A DNA stretch of 64,000 nt from Demequina aestuarii (GCF_000975095.1 NZ_BBRD01000001.1:639467-703466), one strand, 5' to 3'. Counted from the first letter of the stretch, positions 45,910 to 54,463 are shown. A program made the numbers and translations. The notes: generated by a model from the letters alone, not told the origin.

Positions 45910-45944
45910 TTGACAATCGATAGAAATCTATCGATTATCAATAC
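45910..45944 (+). promoter_or_regulatory. Promoter with embedded 20-bp perfect palindrome
   Basis: TTGACA (45910-45915) and GATTAT (45933-45938) are spaced by 17 bp. The perfect palindrome ATCGATAGAAATCTATCGAT (45916-45935) fills the spacer. The ATG begins 6 bp after the -10 and no Shine-Dalgarno sequence is present, so the mRNA should be leaderless. The downstream XRE protein is the obvious candidate ligand. Confidence 0.8.
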
Positions 45945-46421
45945 ATGAACTCACCTGTGCGCGGCACGCTCCGCCTCCTCCTCGTCCTGCTGTTCCTCGG
46001 AGCTGTGGGGGGTCAGGCCCTCGTGCCGCTCGCGGCATCTGTGATGGGCGAGGACTATCCCGAGGTCGACCACCTCGTCCTGCCCTACTCGATCGCCGGC
46101 ATCGCGGCCATCGCCTGCTTCCAAGTCGCGATCGTGGTGGTGTGGAGGCTGCTCACCATGGCCGCCACGGGCGAGGTGTTCACCGCCAAGGCGCTCCGAT
46201 GGGTCGAGGTCATCGCGTGGAGCGGAGCGATCGCCGCTCTGATCTGTGGGGGTGTCACCTCCCACATGATGGTCGCGGAGAACATCGGAGGGCCGCCGGC
46301 CATCTTCTTGTGGATCGGCTCGCTGGTGGGCGGCACGGCCTTCGTGTTGCTGATGGTCGTCATGCGCGGACTCCTCGCCGTGGCGATCGCGGACCGCAGC
46401 GAGCTGGCCGAGGTGATCTGA
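45945..46421 (+). CDS. DUF2975 membrane protein
   Basis: A 158-residue protein with four predicted membrane helices (about 8-30, 45-67, 85-105, 115-142), matching DUF2975 (MAATGEVFTAKALRWVEVIAW; MVAENIGGPPAIFLW). Its function is unknown. It overlaps by one base the gene for a small XRE-type DNA-binding protein, the usual pairing for this family. The leaderless promoter with a palindrome in its spacer suggests tight control, probably by the XRE partner. Confidence 0.85.
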   Translation: MNSPVRGTLRLLLVLLFLGAVGGQALVPLAASVMGEDYPEVDHLVLPYSIAGIAAIACFQVAIVVVWRLLTMAATGEVFTAKALRWVEVIAWSGAIAALICGGVTSHMMVAENIGGPPAIFLWIGSLVGGTAFVLLMVVMRGLLAVAIADRSELAEVI

Positions 46422-46639
46422 TGCCGATCGTGGTCGACATCGACGTCATGCTCGCGAGGCGCAAGATGTCCGTGGGGGACTTCGCCGCCGCAGTCGGGAT
46501 CACGCCAGCGAACGTCGCGGTGCTCAAGAACGGCCGGGCGAAAGCGATCCGATTCACCACCTTGGAGCGCATCTGCGCGGTGTTGGAGTGCCAGCCTGGC
46601 GACCTGCTGCGCTGGGAGGAAGCCGAAGCGCGCGACTGA
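46421..46639 (+). CDS. Small XRE-family regulator (DUF2975 partner)
   Basis: A 72-residue protein made almost only of a Cro/CI helix-turn-helix (MSVGDFAAAVGITPANVAVL, then TTLERICAVLECQPGDLLRW). The ATG overlaps the DUF2975 stop (TGATG). Members of this family are often paired with DUF2975 proteins. It is the likely ligand of the perfect palindrome in the operon's promoter and would then regulate itself. Confidence 0.9.
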   Translation: MPIVVDIDVMLARRKMSVGDFAAAVGITPANVAVLKNGRAKAIRFTTLERICAVLECQPGDLLRWEEAEARD

Positions 46640-46690
46640 GCACGCGCGTCGGCCGGGAATCATGTGCCGCCGTGTGGGGTTGGCCCCGAC

Positions 46691-47527
46691 ATGATTCCCT
46701 CCACGAAACTCAACGACGGAACGACCATCCCCCAGCTCGGATTCGGCACCTACCTGGTGCCGCCCGAGGAGACCGCCGCCACGGTGGGCACCGCGCTGGA
46801 GGTGGGCTACCGCCACATCGACACGGCGCAGGGGTACCACAATGAGGCCGAGGTGGGCGAGGCGATCGCCGAGTCCGGGCTCGCGCGCGACGAGGTATAC
46901 GTCACCAGCAAGCTCACCAACAGCGAGCACAAGCCCGACGACGTCTACCGCTCCTTCGACGAGACTCTCGAGAAGCTGCGCGTCGACAAGCTCGACCTGT
47001 TCCTCATCCACTGGCCGCTGCCGACCCGCTACGACGGCGATTTCGTGTCGACGTGGAAGGCGATGGTGGACCTGGTCCAGCAGGGGCGCCTCGCGTCGGC
47101 CGGCGTGTCGAACTTCCAGCCCGACCACCTCGAGCGGATCGTCGGCGAGACCGGAGTCGCGCCCGTCGTGAACCAGATCGAGGCTCACCCGTACTTCCGC
47201 AACGACGAGGCCCGCAAGGCGTCGCACGAGCACGCCATCGCCGTGGAGGCGTGGGGCCCGCTCGGCCAGGGCGCCGTGCTGAAGGACGAGACCATCGGCG
47301 GCATCGCGACCGCAATCGAGCGCGCTCCGTCGCAGGTCATCCTGCGCTGGCACCTCCAGCGCGGCGACATCATCTTCCCCAAGTCGATGCAGCGTGAGCG
47401 GATGGTCGAGAACTTCCAGATCTTCGACTTCGCGCTGACGGACGAGCAGATGGCGCAGATCGATGCGTTGGACCGTGGACCCGAGGGGCGCGTGGGCCCG
47501 GACCCGGACACCTTCGACAGGATCTAG
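46691..47527 (+). CDS. Aldo/keto reductase (2,5-diketo-D-gluconate reductase-like)
   Basis: A 278-residue AKR5-type reductase. The tetrad is visible in YRHIDTAQGYHNE (Asp and Tyr), VTSKLTN (Lys) and FLIHWPLP (His). NADPH-binding residues lie in IIFPKSMQRERMVENFQIFD. Enzymes of this type reduce diketogluconate, methylglyoxal and other small carbonyls. The start at MIPSTKLNDG is the family start; the frame stays open 27 bp upstream. It is monocistronic, ending in a strong terminator. Confidence 0.92.
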   Translation: MIPSTKLNDGTTIPQLGFGTYLVPPEETAATVGTALEVGYRHIDTAQGYHNEAEVGEAIAESGLARDEVYVTSKLTNSEHKPDDVYRSFDETLEKLRVDKLDLFLIHWPLPTRYDGDFVSTWKAMVDLVQQGRLASAGVSNFQPDHLERIVGETGVAPVVNQIEAHPYFRNDEARKASHEHAIAVEAWGPLGQGAVLKDETIGGIATAIERAPSQVILRWHLQRGDIIFPKSMQRERMVENFQIFDFALTDEQMAQIDALDRGPEGRVGPDPDTFDRI

Positions 47528-47536
47528 CGTGCGACG

Positions 47537-47670
47537 GGCCGATGCGCTCGTGGCGTGACGCTCGACGGGGACCCGGCCAGCAGGCCGGGTCCCCTTTCCA
47601 TGTGCGCAGCCCGCGTGGTGTGGGTCACCCGGCCCTCGCCTTGGGATGTGCCCGAGCGTAGGTTGAGGGG
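47537..47670 (+). repeat. Upstream segment duplicated with the diguanylate cyclase genes (copy 1)
   Basis: From the word GGCCGATGCG at 47537 through the terminator hairpin to the GTAGGTT -10 box, this segment is repeated in diverged form at 48929-49062. In both copies the word starts exactly 134 bp before the GTG start codon. Confidence 0.7.
47567..47597 (+). terminator. Rho-independent terminator after the AKR gene
   Basis: A perfect 12-bp stem (47567-47578 with 47583-47594), loop AGCA, followed by TTT. A diverged copy recurs at 48962-48985 in front of the second diguanylate cyclase. Confidence 0.8.
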
Positions 47671-48924
47671 GTGCTCGACGATCAGACCATGCGCATCGTC
47701 CTCGGCGGCGTGACGCTGACGGTCCTCGTACTGTTCCATCTGGGCGTCTACCGGCCCACTCGCTCGAGTTTCTCCGGCTGGTGGAGCTTGTCCTTGTTCT
47801 GCGCGGCCCTCGCGCGCCTTCTTCTGCTGTTCAACGGACGCGACCTGCAGATGATCGCGAACCCGGCGTCGATCACGCTGGCCGCCATCGGTGTCACCTG
47901 CGTCTGGTTTGCGACGCGGTCGCTGCGCGGTGAACGACTGCCGCTGTGGCTGCTCGGCGTGGCCCCCGTCGCCATTGTGGTGCCGAAGCTCCTCGACGGG
48001 GCTGCTGGTGGCGTCTTGGCCGGGAACGGTCCGTTGTTCCTCTACATGTCCGTGATGTTCGGCGCGGGATCCGTGGAGACGTGGCTGGCGTGGAGGGCAC
48101 GGCGCGCTCTCGCCCAGTCCGCTCGCAGTGGCGAGGCGGTGGTCGCTCTTCTGGTGACGGCCATGGCAGGAACCGTGCTCGCCACGTTCTACGCGCTCCG
48201 CGCGGTGACGCACGTCGTGGCACGTCCGAGCAGCGGTGGCTTCGAGCTGGCCGGGTTCTCCGGCGCGGACAGCATCGTTCTGTTGGTCTGTCTCGTGGGG
48301 GTCACGTTCAGCGTGTCGGCCGTGAGCTGGGACCAGCAGTCGCAGGAACTGCGCCGCCGCGCGATGCACGACGACCTCACCGGGCTCCTGGACCGTACGG
48401 AGTTTCGTCGTCAGGCCGGGCGGGCCTCCGAGAACGCGCGGTCGAGCGGCGTGGCGGCATTGGTGGTGGTGGCCGATCTCGACCGATTCAAGGCAGTCAA
48501 CGACGTTCACGGTCACGCGGCGGGCGATGGCGCGCTCGTGGCATTCGCCACCGCGCTGAAGGACTCCGTCCGGGCCGGAGAAGTGGCAGGACGGCAGGGT
48601 GGCGACGAGTTCGGCATGGTTCTCCTCGACGTGGATGACGCCGGTGCGTTCGCGCGCCTGAAAGCCATCAGCGACGCGTATGCCGCACATGCGAACAGCG
48701 TCGACTTCCCGCTGCCCACGGTGAGCTTTGGGTTTGCCGCATTCGACGACGGCAGTTCGCTGTCGGAGGTGCACGAGCGGGCAGACCTGGCGATGTACGT
48801 GGCCAAGGCGCAGGGTCGCGACCGAGCGGTGAGGTATTCCACCGACATCGTGTCGCGGGAAAGGCGCGGGCCGAGCACCCCGGACCTTCCGGACGGTGCG
48901 CCTCCGGTCGTGGCGCTTCCGTGA
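47671..48924 (+). CDS. Membrane diguanylate cyclase, copy 1
   Basis: A 417-residue protein. Six predicted membrane helices (about residues 5-225) form an unassigned sensor domain. The GGDEF domain (about 235-395) has MHDDLTGLLDRTEFRR, DLDRFKAVNDVHGHAAGD and an intact GGDEF at 310-314, so it should make cyclic di-GMP from GTP. The inhibitory I-site RxxD is RAGE here (301-304). The GTG start lies 6 bp after TAGGTT, a leaderless arrangement. It is the first of three tandem paralogues; the tail after residue 395 differs from the other two. Confidence 0.92.
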   Translation: MLDDQTMRIVLGGVTLTVLVLFHLGVYRPTRSSFSGWWSLSLFCAALARLLLLFNGRDLQMIANPASITLAAIGVTCVWFATRSLRGERLPLWLLGVAPVAIVVPKLLDGAAGGVLAGNGPLFLYMSVMFGAGSVETWLAWRARRALAQSARSGEAVVALLVTAMAGTVLATFYALRAVTHVVARPSSGGFELAGFSGADSIVLLVCLVGVTFSVSAVSWDQQSQELRRRAMHDDLTGLLDRTEFRRQAGRASENARSSGVAALVVVADLDRFKAVNDVHGHAAGDGALVAFATALKDSVRAGEVAGRQGGDEFGMVLLDVDDAGAFARLKAISDAYAAHANSVDFPLPTVSFGFAAFDDGSSLSEVHERADLAMYVAKAQGRDRAVRYSTDIVSRERRGPSTPDLPDGAPPVVALP

Positions 48925-48928
48925 CGGC

Positions 48929-49062
48929 GGCCGATGCGTGCGTCGGCAGAGCGAAGGAGGGGGACCAGGCCAACAGGCCGGGTCCGCTTCATGCATGAGG
49001 GCGCGCGCGGCATGCCTCACCGGTTGCGCCTGGTACGGGGTGCACCCGCGTAGGTTGGGCGG
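48929..49062 (+). repeat. Upstream segment duplicated with the diguanylate cyclase genes (copy 2)
   Basis: The counterpart of 47537-47670. It keeps the GGCCGATGCG word, an imperfect copy of the terminator hairpin (48962-48971 with 48976-48985) and the GCGTAGGTT promoter box. Confidence 0.7.
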
Positions 49063-50310
49063 GTGCTCGATGATCAGACCATGCGCGTGGCGCTCGGCGC
49101 CGTCGCCTTCACGGTGCTGGTCCTGTTCTACCTGGGCGTCTATCGCCCCACGCGGTCCAGCTTCTCTGCCTGGTGGAGCCTCTCGCTGCTGGTGGCGGGG
49201 CTCGCGATCACCCTCCTGCTGTTCAACGACACTCCCGCGCGCATAGCGACCTATCCGGTCGCCACCGCGCTCGCCGCGGCAGGGTCGACCTGCGTCTGGT
49301 TTGCGATGAGGTCGCTGCGGGGCCGGCGGCTCCCACGCTGGCTCCTGATCGTCGGCCCGATGCTGATCCTGATCCTGGCATCGCTCGCGACTCCCGACGA
49401 GAACGGCAGGGCCACCACAGGGCCGGTGTCCCTCTACATGGCGGTGATGTTCGTCGCGGGGGCGGTCGAGGCCTGGAACGCATGGCAGGCACGGCGCGCG
49501 AGCAAGGACGGTCACCCCAACGGCGAGGCACTCGTCGCACTCCTCGTGATCGCGCTCGCGGCCACTGCCCTTGGCACGTTCTACGCGTTCCGCTTCCTCA
49601 TCCTCATGACGGTCGGCTCCGACAGCGGCACCTTCGAGCGCACGGCGGGTTCCGGACCCGAGGACGTCACGCTGCTCGTGTGCATGGTGGCCGTCACCTT
49701 CAGCGTGTCGGCAGTGGGGTGGGACCAGCAGAAGCGCGCGCTGCGGCGCCTGGCGATGAAGGATGACCTGACCGGGCTGTGGGGCAGATCCGAGTTCCGT
49801 GCGCAGGCCACGCGTGCCCGGGCAGGCGCGGGCTCCAGAGGGGATCGCGCGCTGCTCGTGGTCGCGGACCTCGACCACTTCAAGGACATCAACGACACTC
49901 ATGGTCACGCTGCAGGGGACGGGGTGCTTGTGGCCTTCGCCGCGGTGCTGACGAGTCACCTCCGCCCTGGGGAGCCCGCCGGACGGCTCGGCGGCGAGGA
50001 GTTCGGCATGGTGCTCCTCGACGGCGACGACGCCGATGCGCTGGTGCGGCTGCGCGCCATCAGCGATGACTTCGCGGAGCGCACGAGAGGGCTCGATCTC
50101 CCGGTTTCCACGGTCAGTTACGGCTTCGCAGGCCTCCACGACAGTGATGCGGTGGATCAGGTCTTCGAACAGGCCGACCAGGCGATGTACGTGGCCAAGG
50201 CGCAAGGCCGCGACCGGGCCGTGCGGTACACCGAGGAGATCGGGCGCCGGCCCAGTAACCTGCTGCGCCGGAGGCAGAGCGATTGGGAGGACGTGGAGGA
50301 GCCGCTGTAG
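49063..50310 (+). CDS. Membrane diguanylate cyclase, copy 2
   Basis: A 415-residue paralogue of the preceding gene, with the same six-helix N-terminal domain (YRPTRSSFSAWWSLSLLVAG) and a GGDEF domain with DLDHFKDINDTHGHAAGD and GGEEF at 310-314. The I-site position reads RPGE. It is closest to copy 3, including the C-terminal GRRPSNLLRRRQSD tail. TAGGTT lies 6 bp before its GTG start, so it too appears leaderless and separately transcribed. Confidence 0.92.
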   Translation: MLDDQTMRVALGAVAFTVLVLFYLGVYRPTRSSFSAWWSLSLLVAGLAITLLLFNDTPARIATYPVATALAAAGSTCVWFAMRSLRGRRLPRWLLIVGPMLILILASLATPDENGRATTGPVSLYMAVMFVAGAVEAWNAWQARRASKDGHPNGEALVALLVIALAATALGTFYAFRFLILMTVGSDSGTFERTAGSGPEDVTLLVCMVAVTFSVSAVGWDQQKRALRRLAMKDDLTGLWGRSEFRAQATRARAGAGSRGDRALLVVADLDHFKDINDTHGHAAGDGVLVAFAAVLTSHLRPGEPAGRLGGEEFGMVLLDGDDADALVRLRAISDDFAERTRGLDLPVSTVSYGFAGLHDSDAVDQVFEQADQAMYVAKAQGRDRAVRYTEEIGRRPSNLLRRRQSDWEDVEEPL

Positions 50311-50341
50311 CGCGCCGTAGCGCGCTCTGAGGTTCGCGAGC

Positions 50342-50395
50342 TCAGCAGTCGAGGACGGCGAGCGGTGCCGCGCGGTCATCGCGGTCGCGAGTGCC
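50342..50395 (-). pseudogene. 17-codon remnant of the thiamin-precursor ABC ATPase 3' end
   Basis: On the minus strand this stretch reads GTRDRDDRAAPLAVLDC-stop. The intact ATPase gene ends GTHERYDRAALLDALDC-stop at 51776. Eleven of 17 residues and the stop match, and DNA similarity is clear (CTCAGCAGTCGAGG, GCCGCGCGGTCAT). It sits right after copy 2 exactly as the true gene end sits after copy 3, so it is a leftover of the duplication that made the second and third cyclase genes. Confidence 0.8.
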
Positions 50396-50512
50396 GGACG
50401 GCGCACGGTGCTGGCGCACCACGCGGCCGCATCCCCTCTCCACGTGCGGCGCCCGGGTGAGGTACGTCACGCGCTCTACGTGGTTGGCCCCGCGTCAGCG
50501 TAAATTGGCCCA

Positions 50513-51760
50513 ATGTTGGACGACGAGACGATGCGCATCGCCCTGGGCGCGGTGTCGCTGGTGGTTCTCCTGTTGTTCTACCTGGGTGTGTATCGGCCCA
50601 CCCGATCCAGTTTCTCCGGCTGGTGGACGCTGTCGCTGTTGAGCGCGGGAACCTCGAGCACGCTGCTGCTGTTCAACCACGGCGAGCTGCAGCTCGTCGT
50701 CACTTCGGGGTCGATGGCGTTGGCTGCGGTCGGCGCCACGTGTGTGTGGTTCGCGACGCGGTCGCTGCGGCGTGAGCGGCTGCCGTTGTGGCTGCTGGGC
50801 GTGGCGCCCGTCGCGATTCTGGTGTCAGCGATCGGGTATGAGCCTGACGGAGACACGTGGGTCGATCACGGCCTGCTCAGCCTCTATATGGCCGTGATGT
50901 TCGTCGCGACCGCCGTGGAGATGTGGATGGCGTGGAGGGTGCGTCGCGCCATGGCGGAGCACGCACTGAATCGTGAGGCACTCGTGGCGCTCCTGGTGAT
51001 CGCCATCGCGGGGAGCGTGCTCGCCGCGTTCTACGTGCTGCGCACCGTGATGAACGTCATCGTCGGACCGGGGAGCGATGCCTTTCAGTTGACCGTGGGT
51101 TCCAGCGCGGAAGACGCGCTCTTGTTGGTCTTCTTGGTGGCCGTCACGTTCAGTGTCTCCGCGATCGGGTGGGACGAGCAGGCACACGACCTGCGGAGCA
51201 GGGCCATGCACGATGACCTCACCGGACTCCTGGGACGGACGGAGTTCCGCGCACAGGCCAAGCTCGCGCTGGCCGGCGGGGACTCCAGCGATGATCGCGC
51301 GCTGCTGGTGGTGGCTGACCTCGACCACTTCAAGGACATCAACGACACTCATGGTCACGCCGCGGGGGACCGGGCGCTCGTGACCTTCGCGACGGTCCTG
51401 ACCGACCACCTCCGGCCGGGGGAGTGCGCGGGACGGCTCGGCGGCGAGGAGTTCGGCATGGTGCTGCTGGACGTGGATGACGCTGGTGCGCTGGTGCGGC
51501 TGCGCGCCATCAGCGATGACTTCGCGGCACGGACGAGCGGTGTCGATTTCCCTCTTCCCACGGTCAGTTACGGCTTCGCTCGGCTCCGCGACGGTGATGC
51601 GGTGGATCAGGTCTTCGAAGAGGCGGATCAGGCGATGTACGTGGCCAAGGCGGAGGGTCGCGATCGGGCGGTGCGGTACACCGAGGAGACCGGGCGGCGG
51701 CCCAGCAACCTGTTCCGGCGCCGACACAGTGACCGGGACGACGCGGCCGAGTCACCGTAG
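50513..51760 (+). CDS. Membrane diguanylate cyclase, copy 3
   Basis: A 415-residue paralogue with six predicted helices and a GGDEF domain (DLDHFKDINDTHGHAAGD; GGEEF at 310-314; I-site position RPGE). The C-terminal tail GRRPSNLFRRRHSDRD is nearly that of copy 2. TAAATT lies 6 bp before its ATG start, so the promoter -10 and start codon have changed from the TAGGTT/GTG of the other copies. It converges on the ABC ATPase gene, 15 bp apart. Confidence 0.92.
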   Translation: MLDDETMRIALGAVSLVVLLLFYLGVYRPTRSSFSGWWTLSLLSAGTSSTLLLFNHGELQLVVTSGSMALAAVGATCVWFATRSLRRERLPLWLLGVAPVAILVSAIGYEPDGDTWVDHGLLSLYMAVMFVATAVEMWMAWRVRRAMAEHALNREALVALLVIAIAGSVLAAFYVLRTVMNVIVGPGSDAFQLTVGSSAEDALLLVFLVAVTFSVSAIGWDEQAHDLRSRAMHDDLTGLLGRTEFRAQAKLALAGGDSSDDRALLVVADLDHFKDINDTHGHAAGDRALVTFATVLTDHLRPGECAGRLGGEEFGMVLLDVDDAGALVRLRAISDDFAARTSGVDFPLPTVSYGFARLRDGDAVDQVFEEADQAMYVAKAEGRDRAVRYTEETGRRPSNLFRRRHSDRDDAAESP

Positions 51761-51775
51761 CCCGACGCAGCGCGC

Positions 51776-52609
51776 TCAGCAGTCGAGGGCGTCGAGCAGC
51801 GCCGCGCGGTCATAGCGCTCGTGAGTCCCCGCCTGGACGCGCTCCTCGTGCACGACTCGGCCGGGCCGGTCCGAGAGCACCAGGATGCGGTCAGCGAGCA
51901 TCATCGCCTCGTCGATGTCGTGCGTGACCAGCACCACCCCGGAGCCCGGGGCGGCCGCGAGGCTGGTGCTGTCGCGCGTCGTGGCGTCGGCCGCCCGCTC
52001 GGTCAGGCGGACCGATGCGAGCCAGGCATTCATGCGACGGCGGGTGACCGGGTCGAGCCCCCCGAACGGCTCGTCGAGCAGGAGCACAGGGCGCTCGGCG
52101 AGACACGTGCGCAGCAGCGCCAGTCGCTGCCTCATCCCTCCTGACAGCTCGTGCGGCCACGCCCGCTCGAACCCGCCGAGACCGAACTCGTCGAACAGCC
52201 GCCGCGCACGCGGGAGTGCTCGCTCCCCGGGGATCCCAGCCGCGATGGCTCCGACCATCGCGTTCGGCAGCGCCCGGCGCCAGGGCAGCAGGCCATCCCG
52301 TTGGGGCATCCACGCGGTGGCGCGGCGACCTGCGCCGTCGCGCGGCACCACGATCTCGCCGGACACCCGCGCACGCGGATCCATCAGCCCTCCGAGCGCA
52401 CGCAGCAGCGTGGACTTGCCGCACCCAGAGGGGCCCAGGACAGCGACGAACTCGCCGTCTCCCATCTCGAGGTCCAGCCCGTCGAGCACCTCGAGATCGC
52501 GCGCGCCACGGCTCATCGCGGGAAAGGAGATCCTCAGGTCTCGCACTGCCAGGACGGGCGCGGGGATCGACCCGGCCCGCGCATCGGCCCTCCTGGCGGT
52601 GACGTCCAT
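51776..52609 (-). CDS. thiZ: ABC ATPase for thiamin precursor import
   Basis: A 277-residue ATPase of the nitrate/sulfonate/taurine type. Walker A GPSGCGKST, signature LSGGMRQR, Walker B VLLLDEPFGGLD and the switch VTHD are intact. A Q-loop variant MPQRDGLLPW is typical of this subfamily. The start is the ATG overlapping the binding-protein stop (TGATG); longer frames are arginine-rich and not coding-like. It is the last gene of an operon behind a TPP riboswitch. An extra segment (TERAADATTRDSTSLAAAPG) lies between Walker B and the switch. Confidence 0.9.
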   Translation of the reverse strand: MDVTARRADARAGSIPAPVLAVRDLRISFPAMSRGARDLEVLDGLDLEMGDGEFVAVLGPSGCGKSTLLRALGGLMDPRARVSGEIVVPRDGAGRRATAWMPQRDGLLPWRRALPNAMVGAIAAGIPGERALPRARRLFDEFGLGGFERAWPHELSGGMRQRLALLRTCLAERPVLLLDEPFGGLDPVTRRRMNAWLASVRLTERAADATTRDSTSLAAAPGSGVVLVTHDIDEAMMLADRILVLSDRPGRVVHEERVQAGTHERYDRAALLDALDC

Positions 52610-53637
52610 CACGGCTGCGAGGGCAGGAACGCGTTCGTCCATGCCCCCTCCACGTCGGGGTCGCCGTCGAGCATGCCGCCGTCGGCGAGCCACTGGGAGA
52701 AAGCGGACCAGGTGGACGCCTCCTGGATGCCCCACGCCTCGGACGACGCGGCGTACTCGTCCGCGAGCCACCGGGCGCTCGCGGTCACGAGCTCCTGGTC
52801 GAGCTCGGGAGCGACGTCCATGAGCGCATCGGCCGCCGCCTCGGGATCGTCCATGGCCATGGCGTAGCCACGCGCGGTCACCTCGACGAACGCGCTCACG
52901 GTCTCCGGCGACTCGTCGATCGTCTCTGCGGTGGTGGCGAGCAGCGGCGTGTACCAGTCCGGAATGCAGTCGAACCAGTCACGGAAGGCGATCGTCGACA
53001 CGTCCAGGCCGTCTACCGTGCCCAGCCGCACCGTGTCCCACGCGTCGAAGACCCACGTCGCGTCGAACTCGTCCTGGGTGAGCCCGATGCGGAAGTCGTT
53101 GCTCACCAGCGGAGCGTGCTCGACGAGGGCGGGGTCGCCGCCGTCGCACGCGACCAGGCTGGAGATGATCGCCTGTTCCAACTCGGACCCGTACGAGCCG
53201 TACCGCTTGCCCTCGAGGTCGCGCGGGCGGGTGATGCCGTCCTCCGTGAGAGAGAGGAGCGACGAGGTGTTGTGCTCGACGACGGTGGCGACCGACACCA
53301 CGTCGGCGCCAGCGGCACGGGCGGGGAGCAGCCCCTCGGCCACGGAGAACGCGAAGTCTGCCTGCCCGGCGGCGATCAGTTGCAGGCCCGAGGTCTCGCC
53401 GGGCTCGATGACGGTGACATCCAGTCCGGCGTCCGCGTACCAGCCGTTCTCGAGAGCGAGGTACAGGCCGGAGTGGTTGGTGTTGGGCGTCCAGTCGAGC
53501 ACGACGGTCACGGGCGTCGGCTCGGCTGAGGCATCGGTCGGGTCGACCTCGACCGGAGCGCTGGAGCAGGCGGCCAGCGTGGTGGCCGTGACGGCGGCAA
53601 CGGCCGCGAGCGATGCTGTTCGGACAGTGGGGGTCAT
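52609..53637 (-). CDS. thiY: Thiamin pyrimidine precursor-binding lipoprotein (ThiY-like)
   Basis: A 342-residue NMT1/THI5-like binding protein. Lipobox LAACSS (Cys24) marks it as a lipoprotein. The segment VVLDWTPNTNHSGLYLALEN is the hallmark of ThiY-type proteins that bind formyl-aminopyrimidine or HMP, and GETSGLQLIAAGQADFAFSV follows. The ATG follows GGAGAAACCCTC. With the permease and ATPase it forms an importer for the pyrimidine moiety of thiamin, consistent with the TPP riboswitch at the head of the operon. Confidence 0.92.
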   Translation of the reverse strand: MTPTVRTASLAAVAAVTATTLAACSSAPVEVDPTDASAEPTPVTVVLDWTPNTNHSGLYLALENGWYADAGLDVTVIEPGETSGLQLIAAGQADFAFSVAEGLLPARAAGADVVSVATVVEHNTSSLLSLTEDGITRPRDLEGKRYGSYGSELEQAIISSLVACDGGDPALVEHAPLVSNDFRIGLTQDEFDATWVFDAWDTVRLGTVDGLDVSTIAFRDWFDCIPDWYTPLLATTAETIDESPETVSAFVEVTARGYAMAMDDPEAAADALMDVAPELDQELVTASARWLADEYAASSEAWGIQEASTWSAFSQWLADGGMLDGDPDVEGAWTNAFLPSQP

Positions 53638-53692
53638 GAGGGTTTCTCCTAGGTCGGGGGTGGAGCGGATTTGGGGTGGTGGGGGAGGGGTG

Positions 53693-54463
53693 TCAGTGGT
53701 GAGCGGCGGCGCTCTGCCACGGGGTGGCGACGCGTCGCAGCAGCGTGATGGCCGCGACCATCACTGCGGAGAGCAGCGCGATGAGCAGGATTCCGACGAA
53801 GATCTGATCGACGGCGTAGGCCTTGCGCGAGCGCTGGATGAAGACGCCGATGCCGGACTCGCCCGCGAGGTACTCCGACACCACGGCGGCGCCCACGGCG
53901 TAGGTGGCCGCGATGCGCAAGCCCGCAAGCGCGCCCGGGATCGAGGCCGGCAGCCGCACCAGCCACAGTTGATGCACGCGCCCGCCGCCGAGCCCTGCCA
54001 CCGTGTCCGAGTACTCGGCGTCCACATTGCGAATGGCGGCGGTGGCGGCGACCAGCACGGGAAAGAACACCGTGAGCGCGACCAGCACCACCTTCGACGT
54101 GAGGCCGAAGCCCGCCCACAGGATCATGAGCGGCGCGAGCACCACCGTGGGGATGGTCTGGCTGAGCAGCACGACGGGTCGGGTCGCGTGGCCGACGGAG
54201 GCCACGGCCGAGGCAAGCACGGCCAGCAGCCAGCCGAGTGCGGTGCCGAGAGCGAGGCCCAGCACCGCCTCCGTGGCCGTCGTCGCGATGTGCTGGCCCA
54301 GCGACGGGGCCTGATCGATGGCTGCGGCCGCCACCTGGGAGGGGCTGGGCAGCACGAACTCGGGCAGATCGCCCAGCCGCACCGACGCTTCCCAGGCGAC
54401 CAGCAGCAGCCCGACGGTGGCGGTCCCGATGAGCGCGGCGCGCCCGCGAGTGCCGCGCGTCAT
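53693..54463 (-). CDS. thiX: ABC permease for thiamin precursor (ThiX-like)
   Basis: A 256-residue binding-protein-dependent permease with six predicted helices and the EAA-like loop (YSDTVAGLGGGRVHQLWLVRLP). It resembles SsuC/ThiX proteins (LLVAWEASVRLGDLPEFVLPSP at the start, LAGESGIGVFIQRSR later). Its ATG overlaps the preceding thiamin-binding gene by 4 bp. A 55-bp gap separates it from the binding-protein gene. Longer frames on this strand in another phase are arginine/proline-rich and are not genes. Confidence 0.9.
   Translation of the reverse strand: MTRGTRGRAALIGTATVGLLLVAWEASVRLGDLPEFVLPSPSQVAAAAIDQAPSLGQHIATTATEAVLGLALGTALGWLLAVLASAVASVGHATRPVVLLSQTIPTVVLAPLMILWAGFGLTSKVVLVALTVFFPVLVAATAAIRNVDAEYSDTVAGLGGGRVHQLWLVRLPASIPGALAGLRIAATYAVGAAVVSEYLAGESGIGVFIQRSRKAYAVDQIFVGILLIALLSAVMVAAITLLRRVATPWQSAAAHH

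Noticed and set aside
45945-46639. DUF2975/XRE pair as a toxin-antitoxin system
   Set aside because: The membrane protein has four helices and belongs to a family with no known toxic member. The XRE pairing is better explained as regulation.
50342-50395. Functional small minus-strand gene after cyclase copy 2
   Set aside because: The match to the ABC ATPase covers only the last 17 codons with a stop, and no start or upstream frame matches, so it is a remnant.
47524-50406. Minus-strand open frame of 960 codons opposite the first two diguanylate cyclases
   Set aside because: Internal repetition mirrors the two cyclase genes on the other strand. Composition is that of antisense GC-rich DNA.
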